From: Cupriavidus pauculus
GTDB lineage: Bacteria; Pseudomonadota; Gammaproteobacteria; Burkholderiales; Burkholderiaceae
Assembly (NCBI RefSeq): GCF_008801835.1
Contig: NZ_VZOW01000002.1
Coordinates: forward strand, 1 to 64,000
Direction of reading: 5' to 3'
Length of the DNA: 64,000 nucleotides
Within the stretch, counting starts at the first letter, position 1; every line of letters starts with the position of its first letter. Below the pieces are notes generated by a model. The model was given only the letters and a program-made list of their open reading frames with translations. It ran no database searches and was not told the DNA's origin. Below, one piece after another: positions 37,601 through 46,591 of this stretch. A program made the translations under genes and the position numbers.

Positions 37601-40600
37601 GGCCAGGATGGTGAGCCGATTCAAGGTGCGCGGGCGGTCTCGAACGCTCAGGTCTCCGCATCGAGCGGCAATATGGTTATCACCGCGGACAACATGCAGT
37701 CCACCGGTGGCGCCCTGATCACCGGTGACGGCACGCTGGAAATCGATGTCGCGCAGTTGCTGAACAACAGCGGCCTGATTAACTCGGGCGGCTCCATCGT
37801 TGCGAAGGCAACTACCTTCGAGAACGATGGCTACATCGGCGGCGGAGGCGACATCGCCATCGACGCCGGCCAGTTGGAGAACGCAGGCGGCATTATCTCG
37901 AACGGCGCGATCACAGCCTCAACAGAAAATCTGGTCAACACCGGCATGGTTTTGGCCAATGGCGACGTGACCTTGCAGGCGTCGGATGAGCTGGACAACG
38001 CCGGTATGCTGATATCCGGCGGCGCGCTGTCGATCCATGACACCAATAAGCTTGTCAACCATGACGATGCGTGGATTCAAGGTGCGTCGGTCAATATTCG
38101 CGACATGGACGTATTGTCCAATGCCTCGGGAGCGACGATCACCACCTCTGCCGGCGACATCAATATCGCCGCATTGAACCGCCTCGAAAATACCAGCGCG
38201 AAAATTTACGCCGCAGGCAACTCAAGCATTGCCGTTGGTGGGAGTCTTGACAACGCGGACGGCGGTAGCATCGGCGCAGGTGGCTCACTCGATATCGACG
38301 CCGCGACCGTCAAGAACGGCGGCGGCGCGTCTCTGGTCGCCAAAACCGACCTTGGCATTACCGCTGACAGCATCGACAACACCGGAGAAGGCATGATCTC
38401 CGGCGACACGACCGCGCTGAATGCGAACACCATTACAAACAATGGTGGCGCTGCCATTCAGGGTATTTCAGGAATTTCGATTGAAGCACAATCCCTGACC
38501 AATTCCGGCAATAGCAACATCCTCGGCGATGGAACGATTGACATTGCGGCGGCGGACGTCATCAATACAGGCACGTCGCTGATCCAGGCCGCCGAGCGCC
38601 TCACCATCGCTACCGAACGTCTGCGCAACGCAGAACAAAGCAACATCCAAAGTGGCGATGCACTCCGGGTAGAAGGACTCGCGGATGACAGCGGCGTCCA
38701 AGCTGCGGCAACTCGCATCGACAACAGCGACGGATCGATGCTTTACGGCGCAAACAGCGTCGACCTCATTGCGGACACTGTGTCGAACGTTGGCGACATG
38801 GTGCCCGAAGGCACCGCAGCGAGCGACGTGCCAGTGTCGTACATCTATTCGGACGGCGCGGTAAACATCGACGCTCAAACGGTGACGACCAAGGGCAATA
38901 GCCAGATCGCAGCAACGAACGAAATCAATATCGATGCGAACTCCGTGTCGAATGGAACCGGTGCTGCGATTGCAACCGATGGGCAACTGACGGTCAAAGC
39001 GAGCCGCCTCACCAATCGCGGCGTGATTGCGGCCAACAGCATGAACGTGACCACGAACACCTTCGACAACAAGTACGGCAATGTGGAGGCCAATCGAGAC
39101 GCCAACATCCAAACCCAGGCGTTCCTCAACCAGGAAGGCAGTATCGTTGCCGGTAGGAACCTGAAGCTCAAGACCCAGGATTCGCTGGTATTCGGCGGCG
39201 ATGACGGAAATGCCGGCGCGATGACTTCGAACGGTACGCTGGATGTGCATAGCAGCGGCAACATCTTCGTGGAAGACAAGGTTGAGAACTACGGTTCCAT
39301 CTCGTTGAAATCGGATGGCAATATTTACAACAACGGCGCGATGATTAGCCTCGGGGGCGTTTACCTGACGGGCGACAGCATCTACAACTACGCCAACAGC
39401 CTGATCTGGGGTATGCAGGAGGTGTCGCTCGACGCCACCAATGGGTCGATCTATAACAAGCGCAACGGCAATATCCTGAGCCAGGGCAATATGTTCCTGA
39501 AGGCAACGGAATCCATCATCAACGAGGCCGGAACGATCCGCAGCGAGAACGATATGGCGCTCGATGCGAAACGTATTGAGAACCGGAGCGCATATACCGG
39601 TGGCGACGTCACCGCAGGCCCGTATGTCCAGGAGTATGGGTACGACAAGGAATGGCGCGATATTACCTCGACGACGGAATATAAGTTGTGGATCGCACTG
39701 CCCACCTTCACATCGGATATTGCGCTCGACAAGACGGCCGAAATTTCGGCTGGCGGTAACATGTTTATCAACAAGAGCGAGGGTTTTGAAAACCCCAAGC
39801 CTTCGCTGTTGAACGAAGGTGGCATTATCGCTTCGGGTAAGAACATGTTTATCCGCGGCGACGTCACCAATCAGCCAAAATATTCATCCGTCAACCTCTT
39901 CGACTACGTAACCCAGCCGCTCCCCGGCGATGGCGTTTACCTGTGGACCTACTGGAGCGAAAGCGTTCACATCCCCAATCTCTACAACTTGTTCGATTGG
40001 TTGTACGGCAAGGCCAATATTTGCGACGTAAGTCCCTCGAGTTGCCGTACCGTAACAATGGGAGGCAACACCTACACCTATAGCATCGGCGACGACCTTA
40101 ACGGAAGACGCGACCAAGGATACCCGCAGAAGGCGCTAAAGGATATGGACGGCGCCCAGATCACCCTGATCATGTCCACGCTTTTCGGCCCCACATGGAA
40201 AGCCATGGGAGAAGCCGATATGCAGGCGCGTTGGGCGGAGTTGAAAAAGAACGACAACGCAGAACTGAAGCAGATGAAGCAGTACTTCCTGCCTCAGGAA
40301 AAGGGCGCGATCTCTGCCGGCGGCAGCATCGTTCAAGAAGGTGGAAGTTTCTCCAACGGCATCGGCGGCGTAAAGCAAGAGAACAAGACCATCACGGTCA
40401 ACATCGGCGACCAGAAAGTGGATGCCGTGACCCCGGCGTACGACGTATCCGTCAACATCAAGAAGTTCGAGGAACTGGAAATGGGCATCAGCACGCTGCC
40501 CACCCTTCAGGACCTGATCAGCGTGAAGGGCATGTTCAACACCTCTTCCGACTGGCGCAAGAAAGGCGAGACAAAAGAAAAGTCCAACCAGGCCAACGTG

Positions 40601-43600
40601 GACGCGCCTACCACGGAGGGCATCGACACCCCCACCGGCGAACGTGCCCGCGGTTACACGCTGGGCTTGGCGCAGGGCGACGAGGTCCCCAGGAGCACGG
40701 GCCCGAAGGTTGTGCCAATGTATGAGACCGCCATGGAGTTCATGGACCAAAGCAAGTTCTATGGCACTGACTACTTCTTCGACCAGATCGGCTACGACTC
40801 GACCGTCCCGGCCTATGTAATTGGCGACAATTACTTCATCAACGAGCTGATTCGCCGTCAGATCAACGACGCCGTCGGCACGTTCTTCGCTGTGCGCGAT
40901 AACGTGCAGGGCGCCGACATGGTCAAGATGTTGATGGACAACGCAGGCGAAGTCGCAGCCAACTCCGACCTCGGTCTGGTGGTTGGCCAAGCGCTGAGCA
41001 AGGAACAGATCGGGGCGCTCGACCAGGACATCATCTGGTACGTGAACGAGAGCGTTGACGGCGAGACCGTGCTGGTGCCTCGCGTCTACCTCGCCAAGAC
41101 GACCATGACACAGATCCGTGATGGCGAAGCCAATGGTGCGGCCGTCGTCAGCGCTGGCGACCATATCGTCATTGACGCCGACAGCATGACCAATGCCAGC
41201 GGATCGATCGTTGCTGGGGGCGACGTGATCATCCGCGCGAAGGACGATCTGGTCAATGTCAGCGCGGGCATGACCGGTGGCATCTCTGCAGGCGGAAGTG
41301 TGTCGCTGGATTCCATCAACGGCTCGATCAAGAACAACGGCGCCTACATCAGCGCGGGCCAGGACGTGTTCATGAAGGCCGACAACGGCTCCGTGGACAT
41401 CAGCGCCAGCGTGGGCTACGACGCCGACGGCAAGCACCGGATCCATGAATTTGCCGACAGCATCAACGCCGGCGGCAACATCCAGATCAAGGGGAAGGAT
41501 GTCACGCTGAACAGCGCCACTATCGATGCCAAGAAAAACGTGGGCATCGAGGCGACAAGCGGCTCTATCCAGTCCAACGAGATGCACGAGATGGATGCGG
41601 ATTTCAGTCACAGCTACCAAGGCGGTGGGCTGAACTTCAAGATCACGGAAAACGTGTCGTCAAGTGCTGACGGTATTGGCAGCACGATCAAGGCCGGTGA
41701 AGGCTTGGGCATGAAGGCTGCCGAGGACATCGTCCTGGAAGGCGGTAAATATTCGGGCGAGAGCGGCAAGATGGAGGCCGGCAATAAACTCGATATCAAG
41801 ACCAGTACCGACTACGACTATAGCTACGAGCATATCTCCATCCAGGAGCTGTCGTTGGGCGGCCATGTGTCCATGGCGGGTCATACTGCCAGCGCTGGGG
41901 CGGGTGTGATTTCGGGCGGCTATGCGGAAGCTGGCCTCAATGACCCGACCAGTCGGCAAACCAACCAGGCGTCGAATGCCACGGACGCACGCCGTCCGGG
42001 CAAGGCGAACATGAACGACACAATAGGCGCGGAGTTCGGCCTGAGCAAAATCACGGAGACTTCGACTGAGCAATCGCTGACCAACAAGAACGCGCAGTTG
42101 AACTTTGGCAGTGGCGGACTGGACATGAGCGCCGGCACGGTCGATTTTGGCGGCGCCGACATCAAAACGCCTGGTGCACTGTCGATTGCCGCTGACACGA
42201 TTCAAACCACCAAGTACGAGGACAAGAAGGACTCCACGTACTCGAAGACCGAGTCGTTTATCGGCGTCAAGGTTGAAGGTCACAGCGCTATCGCCGATAC
42301 GTTCAACAAGTACACCGATCTCGGCATTAATGGTGGAATGGACGGCAACGTCGATGGTGGCATGACCGCGATGCAGGTTGCCGGCGACGTTTCCAATCTC
42401 GTTTTCAACGATCTGGCGGGCACCTCGGTCAGTTTTGGCATCGAAACGTCGACCACCAATAGCAATACGAAGGAGCGCTCCCAGAACGTCAACACCCTCG
42501 ACGCTGGGTCCATCTCGATGACGGCCAAGAACGATATCGATCTGGCCGGTGTCAAGATGAAGGCTGACAACGTTTCTCTGGAAGCCGGCAACGACATCTC
42601 TATCGAGACCGCCAAGGCCTGGTCGGAAACCAACACCTCGACGGACTCGTACAAGGCCGGCATCAGCGAGGGCGCTTCCTGCTCGGCAATCGGTGGGTGC
42701 GGCGTCGGTGTGTCGATCGACGTCAGTGGATCGCACGACCAGTCCAGCGAGTCCAGCACGAAGAACACCACGTCGACCATCGACTCCAAGGAGTTCTCGA
42801 TGAAGACCGGCGGCGATGCCACGCTGGCTGGCACCACCGTCAACACGAATACCGCCAAGCTCAATGTCGGCGGGGATCTCAATATCGAGACCGTGCAGGA
42901 CACCGTGGACAACGATCGCTCGAATGCGAATTGGAGCTTCTCCGTCGGCGCGGCGGTTACGACCAATGGCATCATCATGCCAACGGTAGGGGCAAGCGCC
43001 GGCGGCGGATCGGAGTATCGGGACGAGCGCACATCGGCAGCGCAGGCGGGAATCGTTGCCAAAGACAGTGTCGAGGCCACAGTCGGCGGTGACGTCAACC
43101 TGGCCGGCGGTAAATTGGTCTCGGAAAGCGGCAAGGGCAAGCTCGATGTCGGCGGCGAGATCAACGCGAAAACCGTATCCGACACCATCGAACAGGATGG
43201 CGGTTACGGTGGTGGTGGCGGCGGCGTCGGAATGACTTCAGTGGGCTCCATCAGCGGATACGGCAGCACCGTGGAAGAAGTGCACAAGCAGACCGACCGC
43301 AATGCAACCATCGCCGGTTTCGAGATGAGCGAGGGCACTCAGATCAATGGGGACCTCAACCGCGATGCGTCCAAGGCAACGGAAGTTATCCGCGACGAAG
43401 TCATAGCTGGCAACAGCTTCTCGTTCACGGTTGGTATCGGCGACCTGGCGGATGCTGCGACGAAAAAGGGCAAGTACGACATGGACGGGAATACGCCCGA
43501 TGGTGGTACGTACCGGCCTCTGCCCGACGTGGACACCCCGAACTGGCGTCCGGCGGACACCCCGGATGCGCCGCACACCCGCCCCGATACGCCCGATGCG

Positions 43601-44209
43601 CCGCATCATCCGGTGACGCCGGACCATACGCCGGCGCCGGATCATCCAGTGACGCCGGACCATCCAGTGACGCCGGACCATAAGCCAACGCCAGAACCGC
43701 GGCCCCTCACGCCGGAGGCCCCGATCAAGCCGGTGCCCAACGACCGGGGGACATCCGTCACGCCGGAGCATACGATTACCCCGACGCACAACGGTACGTC
43801 GGAGATCGTAAAGCCGGTTAGACCTGACACGGCCCAGCCGCTGCCGACGCCGCCGGTTACGCCGCCGGCAGCGCCGAAGAAGTGGGCGCCCGTGGACACG
43901 TCCTCGGGCCTGAATAAGCCGGTACAGCCGACCCCGGGCGGCAACGGCAAGTCGTATGACACGATTGGCGTGCGGGATCTGCCAGTGCTGTCGCCTGGCT
44001 CGTCAACCGCGCCGTCCATCATGCCGAAGCCGAACACCGGCAACGCGGGTAAGGACGTTACGCCGATTGGCGAAAGAACTCTGCCAACGCTGTCGCCGGG
44101 TTCCAACACCGGTGTGCCGGTCATGCCGAAACCGTCCGAGAAGTTCCCGACCGGCAAGGACACCAGTCCGGTCGACGACGGCGGCATGGCACGGAGGTAT
44201 TCGCGCTAA
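34622..44209 (+). CDS. fhaB: Filamentous haemagglutinin (FhaB-like TpsA exoprotein)
   Basis: A 3195-residue secreted adhesin. The N-terminal signal region is long (about 48 residues, cleavage near LSGA-Q). The TPS secretion domain follows with PLVNIVDPN, GISHNKFQQFNVG and the hallmark NPNG (residues 156-159), close to Bordetella FhaB. Residues 314-924 are 13 tandem 47-residue repeats. Haemagglutinin-type beta-helix repeats continue to about 1660, a globular insert lies at about 1660-2130, and further beta-helix and large serine/threonine-rich repeats run to about 2940. The C-terminus from about 2957 is proline-rich and ends in two copies of an LSPGS...MPKP unit. No toxin domain or immunity gene is seen, so it is an adhesin rather than a CdiA. 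GC content looks lower than in flanking genes. Confidence 0.94.
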   Translation: MMKASQKKRIAGIRARGGSAETLVTQRPSSLRPLCAAIIGMMPILSGAQITPDANAERRPSMNQTANGTPLVNIVDPNARGISHNKFQQFNVGPNGVVFNNSMKDGISAIGGQAMKNAGLSNEARAIIGEVTGNGRSSLNGAMEVFGRKADVIIANPNGISVNGVSTVNTNSLTLSTGRVLEQADGSVRLGVDRGNVSIDGAGLSTDGLTHFDIVSRTVQLNGEVNGSADVKVVAGATEFNPETRTHQAVAGATNQGIAIDGSQLGSMYGGRIELVATDSGAGVRHQGNIISEQDLRISAAGDLQIGAAQSNKGNIDLDGRNVTVTGSENSNGLGLYSQGGINIHGEETVGLQADVVAFGGDVSVAGRNIVVTESQQGGGAGVAGHGNVTLQAADTVDVRTGILSEAGAIGISGRNVSVAGTEKSDGAAVIGKGDISLNALEKMNVQGDVLSKAGAIGITATDVNIAESAFGAGIGMASVGDVKIDATGAVDMHATVSSDAGSIAVSGRDITIGSSEKGQGIGLYSKDDISLTAADSIDVTTGVLTTDGAISMAADNITVGESDYSLGYGLQGLGDVSLDAKNDVAVHADINSVQGGIDISGANIAITESDKSYGDGYGLRGRDNIALTASESINVDTGVYSSNGGIDVSGRNVTLNGSKNSGVSMLAQGDISLDALDKMNIHSDVISQGSGIAVSGGDVAITESEFSNGLGVAGAGDIKIDSTGAVNIQAGVQSEDGNIDISGQSISISGTEKSNNFSVFGSGDITLSATDDVTVNTGVYSDNGGIDISGRNIELAGSDRTKGKVLIGQGDIAINATGDVGVRADIVSNNGALDISGRNISITESADSDGTGLAAHGNITLQAADNVELNTGVLGESNINISGRNINLAGSEKSDGVALAALGDISLKALEQIGVHADVMSQSGVITIDASSLLQHAANMFALNSAANTSIPAIRINVGDYTIEGELFAVNMLGDPIEGAEIRLVQGNYVVYGQDGEPIQGARAVSNAQVSASSGNMVITADNMQSTGGALITGDGTLEIDVAQLLNNSGLINSGGSIVAKATTFENDGYIGGGGDIAIDAGQLENAGGIISNGAITASTENLVNTGMVLANGDVTLQASDELDNAGMLISGGALSIHDTNKLVNHDDAWIQGASVNIRDMDVLSNASGATITTSAGDINIAALNRLENTSAKIYAAGNSSIAVGGSLDNADGGSIGAGGSLDIDAATVKNGGGASLVAKTDLGITADSIDNTGEGMISGDTTALNANTITNNGGAAIQGISGISIEAQSLTNSGNSNILGDGTIDIAAADVINTGTSLIQAAERLTIATERLRNAEQSNIQSGDALRVEGLADDSGVQAAATRIDNSDGSMLYGANSVDLIADTVSNVGDMVPEGTAASDVPVSYIYSDGAVNIDAQTVTTKGNSQIAATNEINIDANSVSNGTGAAIATDGQLTVKASRLTNRGVIAANSMNVTTNTFDNKYGNVEANRDANIQTQAFLNQEGSIVAGRNLKLKTQDSLVFGGDDGNAGAMTSNGTLDVHSSGNIFVEDKVENYGSISLKSDGNIYNNGAMISLGGVYLTGDSIYNYANSLIWGMQEVSLDATNGSIYNKRNGNILSQGNMFLKATESIINEAGTIRSENDMALDAKRIENRSAYTGGDVTAGPYVQEYGYDKEWRDITSTTEYKLWIALPTFTSDIALDKTAEISAGGNMFINKSEGFENPKPSLLNEGGIIASGKNMFIRGDVTNQPKYSSVNLFDYVTQPLPGDGVYLWTYWSESVHIPNLYNLFDWLYGKANICDVSPSSCRTVTMGGNTYTYSIGDDLNGRRDQGYPQKALKDMDGAQITLIMSTLFGPTWKAMGEADMQARWAELKKNDNAELKQMKQYFLPQEKGAISAGGSIVQEGGSFSNGIGGVKQENKTITVNIGDQKVDAVTPAYDVSVNIKKFEELEMGISTLPTLQDLISVKGMFNTSSDWRKKGETKEKSNQANVDAPTTEGIDTPTGERARGYTLGLAQGDEVPRSTGPKVVPMYETAMEFMDQSKFYGTDYFFDQIGYDSTVPAYVIGDNYFINELIRRQINDAVGTFFAVRDNVQGADMVKMLMDNAGEVAANSDLGLVVGQALSKEQIGALDQDIIWYVNESVDGETVLVPRVYLAKTTMTQIRDGEANGAAVVSAGDHIVIDADSMTNASGSIVAGGDVIIRAKDDLVNVSAGMTGGISAGGSVSLDSINGSIKNNGAYISAGQDVFMKADNGSVDISASVGYDADGKHRIHEFADSINAGGNIQIKGKDVTLNSATIDAKKNVGIEATSGSIQSNEMHEMDADFSHSYQGGGLNFKITENVSSSADGIGSTIKAGEGLGMKAAEDIVLEGGKYSGESGKMEAGNKLDIKTSTDYDYSYEHISIQELSLGGHVSMAGHTASAGAGVISGGYAEAGLNDPTSRQTNQASNATDARRPGKANMNDTIGAEFGLSKITETSTEQSLTNKNAQLNFGSGGLDMSAGTVDFGGADIKTPGALSIAADTIQTTKYEDKKDSTYSKTESFIGVKVEGHSAIADTFNKYTDLGINGGMDGNVDGGMTAMQVAGDVSNLVFNDLAGTSVSFGIETSTTNSNTKERSQNVNTLDAGSISMTAKNDIDLAGVKMKADNVSLEAGNDISIETAKAWSETNTSTDSYKAGISEGASCSAIGGCGVGVSIDVSGSHDQSSESSTKNTTSTIDSKEFSMKTGGDATLAGTTVNTNTAKLNVGGDLNIETVQDTVDNDRSNANWSFSVGAAVTTNGIIMPTVGASAGGGSEYRDERTSAAQAGIVAKDSVEATVGGDVNLAGGKLVSESGKGKLDVGGEINAKTVSDTIEQDGGYGGGGGGVGMTSVGSISGYGSTVEEVHKQTDRNATIAGFEMSEGTQINGDLNRDASKATEVIRDEVIAGNSFSFTVGIGDLADAATKKGKYDMDGNTPDGGTYRPLPDVDTPNWRPADTPDAPHTRPDTPDAPHHPVTPDHTPAPDHPVTPDHPVTPDHKPTPEPRPLTPEAPIKPVPNDRGTSVTPEHTITPTHNGTSEIVKPVRPDTAQPLPTPPVTPPAAPKKWAPVDTSSGLNKPVQPTPGGNGKSYDTIGVRDLPVLSPGSSTAPSIMPKPNTGNAGKDVTPIGERTLPTLSPGSNTGVPVMPKPSEKFPTGKDTSPVDDGGMARRYSR
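35561..37393 (+). repeat. Thirteen tandem 47-residue (141-base) repeats within the haemagglutinin gene
   Basis: Each unit follows the pattern G-x-I-x-I-S-G-R-N-I, then either an x-AGTEKSDG or an x-ITESxxS segment, then GDISL-xA-xxx-V, and ends xxGVxSxx. Eleven units are 46-47 residues; unit 7 has 49 residues. The units total 611 residues from residue 314 and end where GVITIDASSLL breaks the pattern. Confidence 0.85.
43643..43678 (+). repeat. Two perfect 18-base tandem repeats in the proline-rich tail of the haemagglutinin gene
   Basis: CATCCAGTGACGCCGGAC occurs twice in direct succession and encodes HPVTPD. Similar, less exact HxPxTPDH units continue on both sides, so copy number could vary between strains. 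Confidence 0.8.
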
Positions 44210-44304
44210 TCCGCAACACGGGACGCCGCAACGATCCCCAGAGCCAGCTAGCGCGGCATGCTAGTTGGCAGGCAGTTCGAGTCAGGTTGATCGACTGCCT
44301 TTTG

Positions 44305-44338
44305 ACACCCCACGCTTGCGAAAGCGTGGGGTTTTTTA
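44305..44338. terminator. Terminator after the haemagglutinin gene
   Basis: ACCCCACGCTT (44307-44317) pairs with AAGCGTGGGGT (44322-44332), a perfect 11-bp stem with a GCGA tetraloop, followed by a T-run to 44337. It is the end of the fim-fha transcription unit. Confidence 0.9.
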
Positions 44339-44394
44339 TTGCCGAACGGTTTCGTCGGGCGAATCACAATTCAGGACCGGATTCGCACCCTGTG

Positions 44395-46335
44395 CTACTC
44401 ACCGAGCGCCACCCCCTCGCGCCGCGGATCAGCGCCACCTGCCCACACGCTCTTGCCGTCAGGGCCGGTCTTGCGCATGATGGCCTGCGTGCCGCTGGTC
44501 ATCTCGATCTCCGCAACCTGATGCCCTTGCTGCTTCAGCGCTTCAACCAGTTGAGGCGTCACAAGGCCCTTCTCCACTTCGGTGGGACCGTTGCGACTAC
44601 CAAAATTCGCCATGCCGACTGCCTGCTGCACATCCATGTCCCAGTCCAGCAAGCCGACCAGTGTCTTGGAAACATACTCGATGATCTGCGAGCCACCCGG
44701 CGAACCCACTGCTGCCACCAGCCTGCCGCTCTGACGATCGAACACCAGCGTCGGTGCCATCGACGACCGCGGGCGTTTGCCCGCCTGCACGCGGTTGGCC
44801 ACCGGCTTGCCGTTCTCGCTTGGCGCGAACGAGAAATCGGTCAGTTGGTTGTTGAGCATGAAGCCGCGCACCATGATGTGCGATCCGAAATACGATTCGA
44901 TCGTGGTGGTCATCGACACCGCGCCGCCACGGTTGTCCACGGCAACGATCTGTGATGTCGAAATACGCGGCGGCGAGCGGTCCGGCGCGAACGCCACCTT
45001 CACGCCAGCCGGCGTGCCAGGCTGGGCCTTGCCCATGCTCTTGTCACCGATGAGCGCGGCACGTTCGCTCAGGTATGCCGGATTGACCATCGCGCTGACA
45101 TCCACGGGCACGAAATCCGCATCCGCCACGTAGAGACCGCGGTCAGCATAGGCCAGGCGGTCGGCCTCGGAAATCGCATGCACCGCCAGCGGATCGGCTT
45201 CCATGAGCGCCGGCGTATTGACTTGCCTCGGCTTGAGGCTGGCCAGCGCATAGCGTGGGTCGCGTTTCTCCAGCGCTTCAAGCGTACCCAGGATCTGCGC
45301 GATGGCGATGCCGCCCGATGACGGCGGCGGCATACCGCACACCTTCCACTGCTTATAGTCGGTGCACACGGGCACGCGCTCCTTGGCCTTGTAACCATGG
45401 AGGTCGGCCGTCGAGAGGCTGCCCGGATTGCTGTGCGCATTCACCTTCGCGGCAATGTCCCGCGCAATCGGACCGCTGTACAGCACATCCGGCCCTTTCC
45501 TGGCGATTTCGCGAAGCGTCTGCGCCAGTTGAGGATTCTTGATGATCGTGCCGACCGGCTTGGCCTTACCCTGAGCATCGAGGAAGTAGCTGCTCATCTC
45601 GGGCGAGCCGGCCATGAACTTGTCCGCCGCCACCTGGGTGTAAAGCCGTTGCGACATCGGGAAACCTCCCTCGGCCAGCGCGATCGCCCGCTGAAACAGC
45701 CGCGACCACGGCAGGCGCCCATGCTGCCGATGGGCCATTTCGAGAGCGCGCAGCACCCCCGGCACGCCGACCGATCGCCCACCGATCTGGGCTTCGGAAA
45801 ACTCCATCGGCTTGCCGTCCGGACGCATGAAGAGATTTTCGGTAGCGCCGGCCGGCGCGGTTTCTCGACCGTCATAGGCCTGCACCCGCTTGCCGTCCCA
45901 ATACATGATGAACGCGCCGCCGCCGATGCCAGTGGCCTGCGGTTCCACCAGCGTCAGCACCGCCTGCATGGCTATCGCCGCGTCGATGGCCGATCCACCG
46001 GCGCGCAGAATCTCGCGGCCAGCTTCGGTGGCCAGCGGATTGGCCGCGGCGGCGATATGTTTTTGGGCAAACGTGGTGGTCATGCCGGGCCTGTATCCCG
46101 ACGAGACCTCGGGAGCCGGCGGCATCGCTGCTGTTGCGGGCGCTGCCGCGGTGGCGGGCGCTGCCACGGCCTTGGGCTCCTTTTCCGTAGTGCCGCAGGC
46201 CGCCAGTAGCGAGACCACGGCCACGGCCAGCACGCCGCGGTGCAGCATCGTTGCGGACACAAGCGGTGTCTGCGCGGGGTTCGACAAGGAATCTGCCCGG
46301 CGCACCGCCGGGATTACTGCCACTGCGTCTGCCAT
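44395..46335 (-). CDS. ggt: Gamma-glutamyltransferase, probably a lipoprotein
   Basis: A 646-residue precursor of the N-terminal-nucleophile hydrolase that cleaves or transfers the gamma-glutamyl group of glutathione. The nucleophile of the small subunit is predicted as Thr460 in ISTSQIVAVD. Other motifs are ANPLATEAGREILRAGGSAIDAAIA, GIGGGAFIMYWDG, MPPPSSGGIAIAQ and SPGGSQIIEYV. The start at 46335 has a strong AGGAG, but the signal sequence with lipobox (LLAACGTT) begins only at Met30, at 46248, so translation could start at either. The protein should act in the periplasm. It is convergent with the haemagglutinin gene. Confidence 0.92.
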   Translation of the reverse strand: MADAVAVIPAVRRADSLSNPAQTPLVSATMLHRGVLAVAVVSLLAACGTTEKEPKAVAAPATAAAPATAAMPPAPEVSSGYRPGMTTTFAQKHIAAAANPLATEAGREILRAGGSAIDAAIAMQAVLTLVEPQATGIGGGAFIMYWDGKRVQAYDGRETAPAGATENLFMRPDGKPMEFSEAQIGGRSVGVPGVLRALEMAHRQHGRLPWSRLFQRAIALAEGGFPMSQRLYTQVAADKFMAGSPEMSSYFLDAQGKAKPVGTIIKNPQLAQTLREIARKGPDVLYSGPIARDIAAKVNAHSNPGSLSTADLHGYKAKERVPVCTDYKQWKVCGMPPPSSGGIAIAQILGTLEALEKRDPRYALASLKPRQVNTPALMEADPLAVHAISEADRLAYADRGLYVADADFVPVDVSAMVNPAYLSERAALIGDKSMGKAQPGTPAGVKVAFAPDRSPPRISTSQIVAVDNRGGAVSMTTTIESYFGSHIMVRGFMLNNQLTDFSFAPSENGKPVANRVQAGKRPRSSMAPTLVFDRQSGRLVAAVGSPGGSQIIEYVSKTLVGLLDWDMDVQQAVGMANFGSRNGPTEVEKGLVTPQLVEALKQQGHQVAEIEMTSGTQAIMRKTGPDGKSVWAGGADPRREGVALGE

Positions 46336-46591
46336 GCCATCTCTCCTGGGGGGAAGCTGTGGCGATTGTAGCGACGATCAGCGCATCCGGAATCGCAAAT
46401 GTTCCGCATGGCGGTGGTTACCGGCATCGCTCAGGGAGACGACGCGTGACGAGGGCCGGCGATCGGCGGCATTGCGGCGGGCAAGTGGGTGGCCGGTAGG
46501 GGATGGCTGGAAAATTGCCAGTGAGCGGCGTCGGACCGAAGCCCTCCAGAGCAATCCACAGCCGTTCAACCACGGCGCTCCAGCGCGTCGC

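Noticed and set aside
40136..41620. A 494-codon minus-strand frame inside the haemagglutinin gene
   Set aside because: It is antisense to the haemagglutinin reading frame, which is continuous; the antisense translation resembles no protein I know.
43490..44400. A CdiA-type toxin and immunity gene at the end of fhaB
   Set aside because: The C-terminus is proline-rich and carries no VENN-like motif or nuclease motif. The next gene is ggt on the other strand, so contact-dependent inhibition is not supported.
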